Assembly (NCBI GenBank): GCA_036346375.1 | Contig: JAYEVE010000609.1 | Location: 62,001 to 126,000, forward strand | Source: Guadua angustifolia | Taxonomy: Eukaryota; Streptophyta; Magnoliopsida; Poales; Poaceae | DNA length: 64,000 bases | Direction: 5' to 3' | Shown: positions 36,357-47,083 of the stretch, in pieces | Layout: each line of letters starts with the position of its first letter | How positions within the stretch are numbered: the stretch's first letter is position 1 | The notes under the pieces: generated by a model | What the model was told of the DNA's origin: nothing | Database searches by the model: none | What the model saw: only the letters and a program-made list of their open reading frames with translations | Program-made: the position numbers and the translations under genes

Positions 36357-37822
36357 TTAACCAAGTGCAACTCTGTTATTCAGAGAGTGCTTCCTCTTAA
36401 TGATTGTACTGCTCTGTAGCTCCTCAATCTTACAAAAAGAGATATAGTAATGGTAGGGCGGTATCTGAGACTTCCATGCGAGGGCTTTGAATTTTCCATG
36501 AGGCTTAATACTTCCAAACATCACATCTTGAATTGTTATCTTGGGAATATCCTTTTGAGATGAGCATATTTTATACTGATCATAAACCAACAAATCTTCA
36601 GTACCTCTACCCATTATTGGAAGATAACTGGATTTATTGTCCTTCAAAAGATCCAATGGATATTCACCAAATTTAGAGAGATTCTTCTGTATGTTGCCTC
36701 TCAACAATGACAGGACCTTGCACCAATAGTGGATGTTAAAGTTTTCTCTCAACAAGAAAGCAATAAGGTTTGCACCAATGAGATCTCCATTCAGCACCTC
36801 CCTAGCTATCTCCATGGCCAAATATGCAAATCTTGGGTGCATTCAGGATCTGTGCTTCCGAACGTAATCACCTTGAAGAAATACCAAAACGCATCATGAG
36901 ACAGATATTTAAGTGCTAGAGTCTGCGTTGTTCCAAACTTCCTGATCTTGTCTGATCGGCTTGTGATTATGATTTTACTACCACTTGTTGTGCACTGTTT
37001 AGAAGCAGAACACAACCTTTTCCACGCACCTTCATTGAGATCCCCAACTACCTCAACAACAACTAGCAATCTCCCGTCTTCGTTCAAGGAACAATTCTGA
37101 TATTTCATCCCAAGCATTTCATCTATAAAATCATTGTCGTTTAAGAAGATAATATGTGAAAAATAATTACAGACTCTTACATCATTGCATACATGAGCGA
37201 TAAGGGTGCTCTTCCCCACTCTCCCTGGACCGACAATAGGTAGGACATCAGGACTGTCAACACTAGGGGGTACTGCATGGAGCAGGAAGTTGATGACTAG
37301 TTCCATTTCCATTTGGCGGTTAAACATGCACTTGTTTAACAAGAGATGCATGCTATATGGCTGTCTGTACAAGCGAGGATAGCTTTTCAAGAACACGACT
37401 AGCTCACTCGCATCAAGAATTATGGTGTTCAAACTGTCGAGCACCTCTTGCAATTCTTTTGAAATACATGTTCTGCTAACAGAGAAACAACGACGTTTTG
37501 CAGAACGGAATTTAGATAGAGCCGAAGAGTGACTCACAACTTGGTCTTTAGCCTCCTCTTCTCCACGAGCTTGGTATCTGAAAGTGTCAAGCACGTAGCA
37601 ACCTCGGTATATCGCTCTTCTCAGCATGTTCAGCTGTTGGAGCATCCCTTTGTTAGTAATGTGCCGTCCCACAGCCTCGTCGACGATGACCTGCGCCCGG
37701 AGTATAATCCTTTCTAGGCTATCCTGCACGGCCAGCGCCGGCGGCTTGGTGTATCTATCGATCAAGAAACTCACGGATCTTGTGGTGAGCTCACCCAGGA
37801 CTGCAGAAAGGAAAATCTCCAT
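36357..37822 (-). CDS. CC-NB-ARC (NLR-like) protein without LRR, one frameshift
   Basis: The start ATG is at 37,822. The first frame (338 codons to 36,806) has an Rx-type coiled-coil N-terminus (MEIFLSAVLGELTTRSVSFL), a P-loop GPGRVGKST at residues 198-206, a kinase-2 position LLVVVEVV (252-259, where the usual DD is EV), RNBS-B GSKIIITSRS (281-290) and RNBS-C-like LKYLSHDAFWYFF. Near 36,840 the frame breaks and continues in another frame (MHPRFAYLAMEIAREVLNG to the stop at 36,357), consistent with one lost base. The C-terminus (DLLVYDQY, KITIQDVMFGSIKPHGKF) replaces the LRR. NLRs are intracellular immune receptors. Loss of the kinase-2 acidic residues and of LRRs argues against normal ATPase-switch function. 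It may be a pseudogene, a decoy or helper form, or intact if the frameshift is a sequencing error. Confidence 0.8.
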
Positions 37823-37895
37823 CTGAGGACTCTCTCCTCAGGTGGGCGAGGCAAGAGAATGAACAGTTAGATGTGGAGTTTGATGTCTCTGAAAC

Positions 37896-37906
37896 TCTAT
37901 TTATGC
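37896..37906 (-). promoter_or_regulatory. Possible TATA box of the NLR-like gene
   Basis: The minus strand reads CATAAATAGAG, about 75 bases upstream of the ATG at 37,822. Position and sequence suit a plant core promoter. Confidence 0.45.
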
Positions 37907-37953
37907 TACGTTTCTGGTCACAGCAGATTAAGAAAGTCATTACAGGTCTTAAT

Positions 37954-38060
37954 GCCAAATGTTTTGTTTGAGCTGCCCCCAATACACGGTTCGGTGACGC
38001 TTAAAGTCATGCATGCCAAATGTTTTGTTTGAGCTGCCCCCAAATGTTTTGTTTGAACCT
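37954..38060. repeat. 61-bp tandem duplication upstream of the NLR-like gene
   Basis: GCCAAATGTTTTGTTTGAGC recurs at 37,954 and 38,015, with a third partial copy (CAAATGTTTTGTTTGA) right after. It lies within 250 bp of the gene start. Confidence 0.85.
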
Positions 38061-38521
38061 TTGACACTAGCTCTTAAGAGTTTTTTTTTCTCTTTGTTCA
38101 ATTCTAGTAACATTTACTGTCACGTGTTTTTTGTGTAGCAAAACACGGCCATCTTCGACTCTTAGTCTGGATTCGCCAAAAAGGTTTAGTCGGCAAAATT
38201 CAACCTCATGAAAAATGGTCAAAACGAGGTTGAAAAATTTTGAAAAATTTTGTGAACAGTAGCGACACATAACTAATATTCCCATAAAAATTTTAAATGA
38301 TGATCAAAGCTGAGGAAGTTTTAAAAATTCTCACGCTATTACTATCTTATTTATGTTCCTTCTTTTTTTATTTTTTAAAACAAAATAAATGAAATTCAAT
38401 TATTTTAGAAAGTTTTTTTGTATGATCCTAGACTACTAAAGATGCAACCATAAATTTTAAAATTATGAACAAGATTTCACTTTTTTAAATATTTGATGGT
38501 GCTTCTATTATTTTTATAAAA
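38061..38521. other. AT-rich sequence between NLR-like promoter and Helitron
   Basis: About 460 AT-rich bases with no recognised element. Base 38,521 (A) is the Helitron insertion-site base. Confidence 0.4.
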
Positions 38522-39705
38522 CTAGCAGGATGACCCGCACATTTGTGCGTCTAGATTTTTTTTAAAAGTTTATAGTATCAAATGATATAACTTATATGCT
38601 TGAGAATATATTAATGTATTTCGTAGACTTTTTAGAATTTTAATACATTGTAAACGTTAGAAATGACAATAGAAGTTTGAAGAAAAATTCAACTTAAGGG
38701 ATGTAATTGAAGTAAAAGCTTTGATGGAAAAAAATTATTAAGAATAATAAGTTGTGGGGGAAAGGGGATTCTTAGAAACGTAGCAACTCTTCATCTTGTA
38801 TAGATCATATAGCTATATACCCTGTTATTTATCCATTAGTAACTCTTTTTTTTCAAAATATATGCAACTAGTGTCTTTATCTAAAAAAAATATGCAACTA
38901 GTGTGAGTTTTTCTTTATTACACGTACTTGACGGATCAATAAAAGGTACAACTCTTGACTCTTGGGTCTACGTACGTACAGAGTTTGCCGTGCACCCTAC
39001 GCTGCCAGTACTTCCCTACGCTGCGAGAGTAGAGACTTCCATCGCAATACCGCGACTACCGTTGACTAGAAAGCTATTAACGTGTCTAGTAGGCAGATCG
39101 GAAGTCTAAGTAAACCCTGCCAACTAAAACCACTTGGTCTTGCCACTTATCTCCAAGGAAGACTTTGAATAGGTTTAAAAGTTTATAGATTTTTTTAAAG
39201 TTTATAGTATTCAGCCATCCAACCGTGTCAACTAAAACCACTTGGTCTTGCCACTTATCTCGAAGGAAGACTGAGACACGGATTTTTCTGCACCATTTAC
39301 ATTTCAACCGTGGTGAAAAGAAACCAAAAAGGAAGGGAAAAAAAAGGGGGGATAGCCTGCTCTGCTTCCCTACGCTTAGAGAAACACGCAAACCTGAAAC
39401 CAGAGAAAGACTTCGCACTGACCATGCGAGATTTCGAGTGCGTAACAAACAATTCCAAGGGCTAGGGAGAGCTGAGCGCACCGGATCGAGGGAGGGGGAG
39501 GTGGTGCGGGGTCAAAGTGGTTTGAGATGAAAGACATCGTGGCTGGAGCAGTTGGGGCTGTGTGAACGTGTGAGAAGACGAGAGGAAGGGGTGGGACTAT
39601 CGGGTTAAATCTCCTTCCATCTCAGTCGTTTATGTACGATCTAACGGATCAGGTACTCTAGAGAATGAATGACCACTACCAACTCCTAATTAGAAGTAGT
39701 AGAGA
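38522..39705 (-). mobile_element. Short non-autonomous Helitron
   Basis: On the minus strand the element starts TCTCTACTACTTCTAATTAG (at 39,705) and ends with a 6-bp-stem hairpin CGCACAAATGTGCG (38,536-38,549), ten bases and CTAG (38,522-38,525). It is inserted exactly between A and T with no target duplication. A TC start, a CTRR end, a subterminal hairpin 10-12 bases before the end and AT insertion are the defining Helitron features, and the start motif is the common grass one. At 1184 bp it has no Rep/helicase ORF. The interior (39,280-39,540) is GC/purine-rich and could be captured gene sequence, but I cannot name it. Confidence 0.75.
39121..39271. repeat. 43-bp direct repeat inside the Helitron
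   Basis: CAACTAAAACCACTTGGTCT and the following bases, through GGAAGACT, occur at 39,121-39,163 and again at 39,229-39,271 with one change, a 108-bp period. Confidence 0.85.
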
Positions 39706-40056
39706 TAGAGATACGAAAGGAGAGGAACATGAGAATTTTTTAAAATTCATACCAGATAGTGCAAAACGTCTTTATGCTCATCTCACATGATGTATGCAAT
39801 TAGAGAAGAGTGATGACAGTTCCCCACAGTGCCACTGTTGCTAGTCCGAATTCTATCAGGATAGATTGAGCATATACCCTGCTAGGCGTAGTCTTCATGA
39901 TCCATTATCCATCCTGACATTCTGGTACAAGGGAGGGAGACAGGTCGAAAACATTATAAACATGAAGCAGATCACATATGCTTCCTTCTGCTCACATCCA
40001 TCAGCCAAAAAGTGACAGTCAACATGAATGCAACGACGCCTATTCTCTTTCTAGTC
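39706..40056. other. Sequence between Helitron and LTR fragment
   Basis: About 350 bases; no gene or repeat boundary recognised. Confidence 0.4.
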
Positions 40057-40738
40057 CTACCCAGATTTTGAGCCAGGCAACGCAGAGCAAGGCAATCACC
40101 TTCTTGATCATGTTGATCCCGGTACTTAACCTACAATATGTTGTTTTTGCCAATGTAGTATGCATGCGAGTAATTCTCCTTAAAAACTGCTATTCTGGGT
40201 AGAACAGTAGTTATTCCTGTTTATTATGGATTTCCTTAATCTGTATGACAATGTGAACCTTGTAATCTTAAGTATGGTTTAGACATAAATTAATGTCAAT
40301 GTCGGCATAATTGTTAGCTATTATATCTGCTTAGCCATGCATAACTGGTGCAACGGTATACGCCTTGCCATGAACAGAAATGGTGTGTTGGTGTACTGAA
40401 AGTGAATCCACGACTTGGGTGTGTGTTTTTGTTTCTATGGTGAGGACTGGACATCCCGGGCTAGTTCAAAGTCATGTCTAGGTAATGTAATGGCTCTGTA
40501 TGATCTCCTTGTCGGCACACCTAAGGAAATGTGTCGTATGGCCTAGCAAAAAGGTTGATCATTTCTTGTGGGTAAAGTTGTACACCTCTGCAGAGCGAAA
40601 ATCTAACCGATTAGCCGCGCCCGCGGTCATGGGCACTTAGTGAAGTCATTCCAATGCTAGACTTTGGTATTTTCTGAAAATTTGAGTTTCGGTTTGAAAC
40701 TATTTTTGGCAACCTGTTTTATGTCCAAAGGAATCGAC
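40057..40738 (+). repeat. Internal fragment of a gypsy LTR
   Basis: Matches, with divergence, the part of the gypsy element 2 LTR at about 43,750-44,790 in the same orientation. It includes TTGATCATGTTGA, the CTCTGCAGAG palindrome (40,586-40,595) and TTAGCCGCGCCCGCGGTCAT. Both ends of the LTR are missing. It ends at GAATCGAC, where CACTA coding sequence of the minus strand begins. Confidence 0.7.
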
Positions 40739-40756
40739 GCTTCGGGCAGTGTGTTC
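40739..40756 (-). pseudogene. CACTA transposase fragment left of gypsy element 2
   Basis: The minus strand reads the codons for ENTLPEA across the target duplication. It continues the frame LCLIKKLLPEEN from 56,557-56,630 on the other side of gypsy element 2. It is cut off at about 40,739, where an LTR fragment begins. Confidence 0.6.
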
Positions 40757-43700
40757 TGTAACAGCCCAGAAATTCCAGAACAGTAAAATATAATATTTAA
40801 ATTCGAATTTGAATATTTTCAGCTTGTTCATAATGCCTTTGATTTTATTTGGAGTTTTATAAATTCTTTTGTGTTTTGAGTTGCAATAAAAGTCAAATAA
40901 AGAATGCAAAGAAGAAAAGGCAAAGAAGCAAAAAATTTGAAAAATTTATTAGGATAATCCTGAACATGTAAATAAGCTTATCAAATAAAAATTATGCATA
41001 AGAAATTGAGGAAGGAAAATGGCAGAACAAATTTTATTCCCAAATGATGCATTATCAGAAATGGTGTAAAATATTGGAATAGCAAATGGAGTTGAGAAAA
41101 TTTATATGAGAACCTCATTACTATATCTACACATAGTAAAAATATAATAAATTAATAAAATGGTTTGAGAATTATTAAAATTTGAAAACTGAAAACTTGG
41201 GAAAATGGAAATTCCAAAGTCAGAATTTTAATTAAATAATGACTCAAGTATTTGAGCTAAAAATTTTACATAAGTATCCTTAGCTCAAATCCAATTGAAA
41301 AACAATATTAAAAATAACATACTTCATTTGATCATAAAAACAAATCGAAGTCAGAGGCTAGAAATTCAAATAGTCACTATTGAAGGAATATTTATAAATT
41401 CTCAGTAACTTGAATTAATCCCAAATTTTTACCAGGGGGTAAATACTGGTTGGAGACCTCAGTCAAAAATTTTCACCATTTCCTGCATTCATTTGACCAC
41501 CACCAAAAATCAGTGAGAGAGGGAGAAATTGACCCCTAACCACCCTGTTTCTTTTGGCTACCACCGACTTGTGGGCCAACTCGAAATCTGTCTTGTTTTG
41601 TGGTGCAATGGTGAAATCACTCAGCCCGGCAAAGGGCCCCAGCCCCACCTGCCAGCTCTTCTTCCCAATTGCCGCTCGCTGAAAGCGGTGCATCGCAGAG
41701 GAACTCTCCGGCGCGAGAACGCTTGGTGAGCTTGATTCATCGAACCAAATTCCGTCTTTCGGTCATTCCTCCGTCACCTTCCTCACCACCACACGGACCA
41801 GCCACGAGTCGCGACGACCGAGCTTCACCATTATTCTTTCCCTCCTGCTCCGCCCTTCCAAACGAAGAATGGCGATTCGCTTTGCCAAGGCCCCACCTCC
41901 ACATCGCCAAAGCCACTACAAAACCACTCAGAGCCATACTAGCACTCTTTCCCTTTCCTTTCGGTCTCTCGCTCCTTTCTTCTTCTTCTCCATTGTTCGC
42001 AGGAAGCCAGGGAAAGGGGGGAAGCAACGCAGAACTCGAATCAACCGGTAATCTCCGAAATTTCTTGGTCCAAGAGCTTCGCCTCAGCCCCTATGTTATT
42101 GATCAATCGATGTTTTCACTCATTCCAGCGTTATTCACCTGATTTCGCTTGTCTTCTTCTCCGCCTCCGGCGTACCGTGGGCGAGCCGTTCCGCTTCTTC
42201 TCCGACGCCGTTTCCAGGTGAAATGGAACCTTCTTGCTCCACTGATGCTCACCGAGTTCTTGTCCGAACCAATGGACCGCCGGAGTTGAGCTTTCGCCGG
42301 AGGTCCATGGCGGCTGCCGCAGGCGCACGTGGACGACCATGCTCCCGGCCGTCCCGAGCCGAATGAGTACCACCAACGTGTTCGCCTTGTCATGTCAGAG
42401 TCAGAGGTCCCGCCCATTCCTGCGTTCCGTGGCCGTCACGCCGGCGAGGCCAAACCACCTTCCCTGTTTGCCACGACGCGGGTCCCAGCGCCAAGGATGA
42501 AAGTCGGCTTTAGCCAAAAGGGGAAATCGTCATCCTTAGGGGAAAACATATTTTCCATTTTTGGAAGGTTTCTATTTTGGGGGATTTTTCATACCGAGAT
42601 TATTCAAATTTGAATATCTTTTGAACCAATAGTCCAATTTATATGAAATAAATTTTAAAATTTGTGTAAAATCTAGTAGATTTAGAATATGCAAAAATAT
42701 TTTTGAAATTGTCACTGTGTGATTTTTAGTAAATGAAATACATGGGGAAAGCATTATGCCTTAAGAAATTAATGATTTTAATGTTAGGCAAAATGAAGAA
42801 AAGTGAATTTTTGTTGAACCCTGGTACTGTTAATAGCTTAAAAATGTAATGAAATGGTATTTAAGTGGAGATATTCCAGTAGCTTAATAAATCCTTAAGT
42901 GAAACAATGTCACATGTATAGTTTAAAATGAAAATATGCTTTAAGTACAAATAGGAAAATGGTATGATCAGAAGTTATAAAATGCAAAATTTGAAGAGTC
43001 AGTGACAGCATTGAACTCAATTGGGTTTCTGGTTATGCATACATATCCTTGCATGCATAATCATGCATATGCTATTATATATAGGGGACATATTCAGTGC
43101 TAATGTGAATTATGTGTTAATTTGAAAGATATGAAAAATACAAACTCAGTATGAATAGTACTTGTTACATGCTTTGGCACTATTCTTTTTCTGTTTGTCT
43201 TTTTCATATCTTTCAAATGCGATTGAGTTTCATCTTCAAATTTTGCAGGGTTGTAGAGGTTCACCTCTCCTACATGTGGTAATTTTTTGAGAATTTTTCA
43301 AAACTTCTACATGCCATTAGCACGGAATTAGCACTGAATTCACCATTAGCACTGAATATTTCCCCTTATATATATGAAGATTCATATATATGTTCTAGCA
43401 ATGATTTGCTGTCAATAACTAGAACCTTATTAAAATGTTGCTTCGAATCTGAATCCAATCAAAAGGGATAAGAATTTGTTAAGCCTGAAATGATTAAATC
43501 ATTATAATCTTAACCTATTTTTGCGTCTTGAATTGAAAATATAAATAAAAGAAATCACAATCTTTGCATCTTGAATTCGTAAAGTAAAAATAATGAATTC
43601 AATTAAGCAACTCTGTCTTGTGTGTTCAATTTTATTTATTCTTGCTATCTCCTTTCTTTTTGCCCTTTTTAATTGCTGATTCCAAATTGTGCTTCTTACG

Positions 43701-45389
43701 ACGTGTAGACATTGACGTGCCTGACGAGGAGGACGACTTTGAAGCTGATCCTGAGTTTGAGCCTGACAGTGCAAAGCAAGGCAAGCAACCCCTTGATCAT
43801 GTTGAACCCGATAATTTACCTACGATATGTTGTTTTTGCAACTGTACATTGCATGCGAGTAATTCTCCGTAAAAACAGCTATGTTGGGTAGAACAATAGT
43901 TATCCCTGTGTAATATGGTTCTCCTTAATCTGTATGATATGTGAACCTTGTAACCGTACATATGGCTTAGACATAAACTAATGTCACTGCGGGTATAAAC
44001 GTTAGATATTATATTTGCTTAGCCATGCTCAACGTCAAAATGGTTCATCTTCAAACTGTTTATTCAACCAACTGCCATTTGAAAAGGTTGCTGTTAGTTT
44101 ACTAAAAACTCAAACTAAAACTATGATTTGGATGTGGGCGACTATTGGCAATAGCCGGAGGTGCAAAAAGGAGCTGCACGTAGTGTAGGGTGGAGTGTCG
44201 CCCACGTCATATTAAGGACCGAGCAATGGGACGCTATTGATCCAAGATTTCCGTGCAACCACGAGGTCCGGTATGGGATGGCCATAGCTTATTAAGTTGT
44301 TTAGACATGGCTTTGCTCATTGGTAGGCGGGAGCTAGCGGAAGCACTCCAGTCCGGATTGCTTGTGAGGGGCTTCCACACAGTTCGTGTGGGTAATTGCC
44401 TGGCCGGTGCAGCAATGCATACCGCCGTGTTCAGAAACGTTGTGTTGTGTGTGAAAGTGGATCCACGGCTTGTGTGTGTGTTTCTATTTCTACGGCGGGG
44501 GTTAACGTCCCGGGCTGGATGAAAGTCATGTCTGAATAATGTAACGGCTATGTATGATCGCCTTGCCGGCACACCAAAGGAAGTGTGTCGTATGGCCTCG
44601 CAAAAAGGTTAATCATTCCTTGTTCGTAAAGTTGTACACCTCTGCAAAGTTTAAAATCTAATTAATTAGCCGCGCCCGCGGTCATGGGTACTTGGTGAAG
44701 TCATTCCAATGTTAGATTTTATTATTTTCTGAAAACTGGAGTTTCGGTTTGAAACTGTTTTGGCAACTTGTTTTATGTCCAAAGGAATCGACATGTATGG
44801 CTGTTCAGTCGGGTAGACTGGTTATGCAATTGTATTTACTTTCTGTAAATTACTGTTCTTTAGCAGTTTTATAAATGCGAATTGCAATCTAACATTAGTT
44901 TATGTTTTACTTCTTTAGCAACTGCAAAATAACTAGAGCCTGTCATTTGATTAAGCCTGCATGATTATTTATTTGCATTTGCTAACCACTATCAAGTCTT
45001 GCTGAGTACTAATGTACTCAATCTTGCTTTACCTGCTGTCTCAGAAGATGAAGATTGATTCGCAGACGACGTGTATTTCCAGTCAGGACGTGGGAATTTA
45101 GATGGCAACTTTTTCTTCTAGGAGTTTCCCCAGACTGATGCCTGCGGGTTGTTAGGGGCAATCCACCTGGGTCTTGGTTTTTCCGCTGTCGTGTTGTTGC
45201 TACCTTATTAATTCTAAGTGTTGTAAATTAAGAAAAAAAAATTGCTCTGTATAATTAATCTTGTGCAGGTTATAAATACCCTGTTTGGTTGTGATATCGT
45301 TGTTGTAAACATGTGTGTGCTAGCTACTGATCCAGGGACTAGTACTATATACACATGGAGGTTCCTGTTCATCAGAACAGGGTCTCACA
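40757..45389 (+). repeat. 5' LTR of gypsy element 2, carrying a MITE
   Basis: 4633 bp, including a 282-bp MITE and its 9-bp target duplication that the other LTR lacks. Without it the LTR is about 4.34 kb, close to the 4.36-kb partner. The ORFs within it (for example 41,669-42,142 and 43,618-43,872) recur in shifted frames in the other LTR and are not treated as genes. Differences from the 3' LTR cluster in GC-rich 41,500-42,500. Confidence 0.93.
43084..43365. mobile_element. Mutator-type MITE inside the 5' LTR
   Basis: A 282-bp insert with terminal inverted repeats beginning GGGGACATATTCAGTGC (right end the reverse complement with one mismatch), flanked by TTATATATA on both sides (43,075-43,083 and 43,366-43,374). 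A 9-bp duplication and G-rich TIR ends suit MULE MITEs. Because the flank is a TA microsatellite, an 8-bp hAT-type duplication cannot be excluded. The 3' LTR at about 54,535 shows the empty site. Confidence 0.85.
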
Positions 45390-45393
45390 GCAT

Positions 45394-45406
45394 TGGTATC
45401 AAAGCC
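45394..45406 (+). other. Primer-binding site of gypsy element 2
   Basis: TGGTATCAAAGCC, four bases after the 5' LTR. One change from the initiator-Met-tRNA complement TGGTATCAGAGCC. Confidence 0.8.
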
Positions 45407-45563
45407 TTAGAGTCTGTAGGAAACCCTGGGAGTTAGGGTCAGTAGATAAAAGTCTAAAACTTAATTTATGTTGAGTTAAAAATTCACCCCTCTACTAATA
45501 ATGGAACTTAGCATATTTGCTAATTTTCTTATTTGTAGTCTCTTTTGTTTTCTTAATTATGTA

Positions 45564-45600
45564 TACTAATCTCCCCTTCTCCTTTATTTTATTGTTGTAG
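45564..45600 (+). promoter_or_regulatory. Splice-acceptor-like site abutting accessory ORF 1
   Basis: A consensus branch point TACTAAT (45,564-45,570), a pyrimidine-rich tract and TTGTAG ending at 45,600, directly followed by the ATG. This suggests that the ORF is expressed from a spliced RNA. Confidence 0.55.
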
Positions 45601-46440
45601 ATGGCGAGATTTGTGCCCTGTCATGAGTCAACAGGTGTAGAACCAACAGGAATGATGGGAGCGTTACGTAGTCTGTTGGAGGCCTGTCACTTTGAAGGCC
45701 ATCCTCGCTACGTAGTGTTCCAAGCTTACCTTAGTTCGGAGACGAAGGAGTTCACCACTAGGGTGTTTATGCCCCCTAGACCTACGTTGAATGAGGGAGA
45801 GAGGAGTTTTGTGGGCTTCGGGTTGTCGATAGATGCGTCCATGAATGAGGCGGCGTATCTAGCGATAATCCATCTTAGGCATGCTCTCCCGGATTTAGAC
45901 CCCGCTTACTATTACTTGCCTGGGAGGCCGGTAGCGGGAGGTAGTGTGTATAAGGATTCTAGCAGTGTTAATAATGCTAGTCTGCGAGTCATGGTGGATT
46001 TTATAAATAGGCTAGATCAGCACTATGTGCAGTTAGCGCAGGAGCTTAGGGAGACCCGTGAGCGTATGGCATTTTTAGAGACCACTTTAGCATCGGGCGT
46101 GGCTAGAGGTTCCGTGCCATGCTCAGTGCTAAGTGGTGGTGCCCTACAGATACCATCCGCTCAGCGCGCCCCGCCAGCCTCGTATGTACCTACTATAGGT
46201 AGATCTCGAGGTGCTAGGATGTCTAGTATAGGTAGTTTGCCGCGTCTAGTAAATGACAAGGGAATAAATCCCGCTAGCACGTGCATGTATCATCCCGCGT
46301 CTCCTTGTGTATATAGGCGCAGGGAGTATGTGTCCAAGGTCCTAGGTGAGAATCAGTTGGATGATCAGAGAGTTGTAAAAACTTTTGCGTCAATGTGCCT
46401 TGTGAGGAAGTCGGCATGGCCTTTTGCTGTAAGATTGTGA
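45601..46440 (+). CDS. Accessory ORF 1 of gypsy element 2 (unknown function)
   Basis: An intact 279-codon ORF between the 5' LTR and gag. The N-terminal half (ALRSLLEACHFEGHPRY, VFMPPRPTLNEGER, SFVGFGLSIDASMNEAAYLA, then IIHLRHALPDLDP) looks like a small folded alpha/beta domain. Its GFG-x-S...EAAYLAIIHLR end faintly recalls the last helix of double-stranded-RNA-binding folds, but this is only a resemblance. Residues about 125-165 (FINRLDQHYVQLAQELRE) form a coiled coil, followed by a low-complexity Ser/Arg/Pro-rich tail. No gag, protease or RT motif is present. Extra ORFs before gag are known in several grass gypsy lineages; their roles are poorly defined. It stays open although gag-pol is broken in several places. 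Confidence 0.7.
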   Translation: MARFVPCHESTGVEPTGMMGALRSLLEACHFEGHPRYVVFQAYLSSETKEFTTRVFMPPRPTLNEGERSFVGFGLSIDASMNEAAYLAIIHLRHALPDLDPAYYYLPGRPVAGGSVYKDSSSVNNASLRVMVDFINRLDQHYVQLAQELRETRERMAFLETTLASGVARGSVPCSVLSGGALQIPSAQRAPPASYVPTIGRSRGARMSSIGSLPRLVNDKGINPASTCMYHPASPCVYRRREYVSKVLGENQLDDQRVVKTFASMCLVRKSAWPFAVRL

Positions 46441-46562
46441 AACTGGAACTAAAGTTGCTAGTGTGTGTGTCTCTGTTTAAGATGTAATGGATTGGTATGG
46501 TTGTATAATTAAAAGCTGAATATAGTTCTGTTGTAACTATTTGTTCTAAGGGTATTATTGGA

Positions 46563-46591
46563 TACTAATCCAATTGCTTTGAGCTTTACAG
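46563..46591 (+). promoter_or_regulatory. Splice-acceptor-like site abutting accessory ORF 2
   Basis: TACTAAT (46,563-46,569), then a T-rich tract and TTTACAG ending at 46,591, directly followed by the ATG at 46,592. Same arrangement as before accessory ORF 1. Confidence 0.55.
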
Positions 46592-47083
46592 ATGGCTGAC
46601 AATATAGTATGGACAGATGTGGCGAGGGAGTTTGCAGTTGATTTCGGGCATAAGAGAAGTACACCTATTTTTAGCATAAGGCAAACTCCGGTTGGATTTA
46701 AAGTTCGAGCTCACGCGACCACTCACACTAGAGATCGAGTAGTGCAGCACCATGCGAAGCATTGCAACGAAACTAGGCATCGGGCGATGTAGGAAATAGG
46801 TCGCAAATTGATGCGAAGGATGTGCAAAGTTCACAATATTAGTGTGGATGCTTACTTGCGCATATATGAGAACCTTAGGGGACTTAACGATCCTATGGTT
46901 GAGCCTAAGCCGCGCCGCACCGGGAATAAGCACGAGTATTTGCAACAATTTCAGCCTGCGGGTGTGCAAGATCAGTCGCTTTCACCCTCTAGTTCGGAAA
47001 GTAGTTGTGACGTGCTAGTGCCGCCGCCTTATCCCAAAAATTGCGGTGTGATGATGATCTTTTCCAGCGACTCCGAGGACTAG
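46592..47083 (+). pseudogene. Accessory ORF 2 of gypsy element 2, one in-frame stop
   Basis: One frame runs from ATG 46,592 to the stop ending at 47,083 (163 codons), with a single TAG at 46,790-46,792. The first part is basic (MADNIVWTDVAREFAVDF, RHRAM). The second part contains RRMCKVHNISVDAYLRIYEN, a basic stretch KPRRTGNKHEY and an acidic Ser-rich tail (SSSESS, SSDSED). I do not recognise the family. The basic middle and acidic tail would suit an RNA- or nucleoprotein-binding role, but that is speculation. The stop may be a real mutation, a sequence error or a readthrough site. Confidence 0.55.

Noticed and set aside
37529..37826. Plus-strand ORFs opposite the NLR-like start
   Set aside because: Antisense shadows of the coiled-coil coding sequence.
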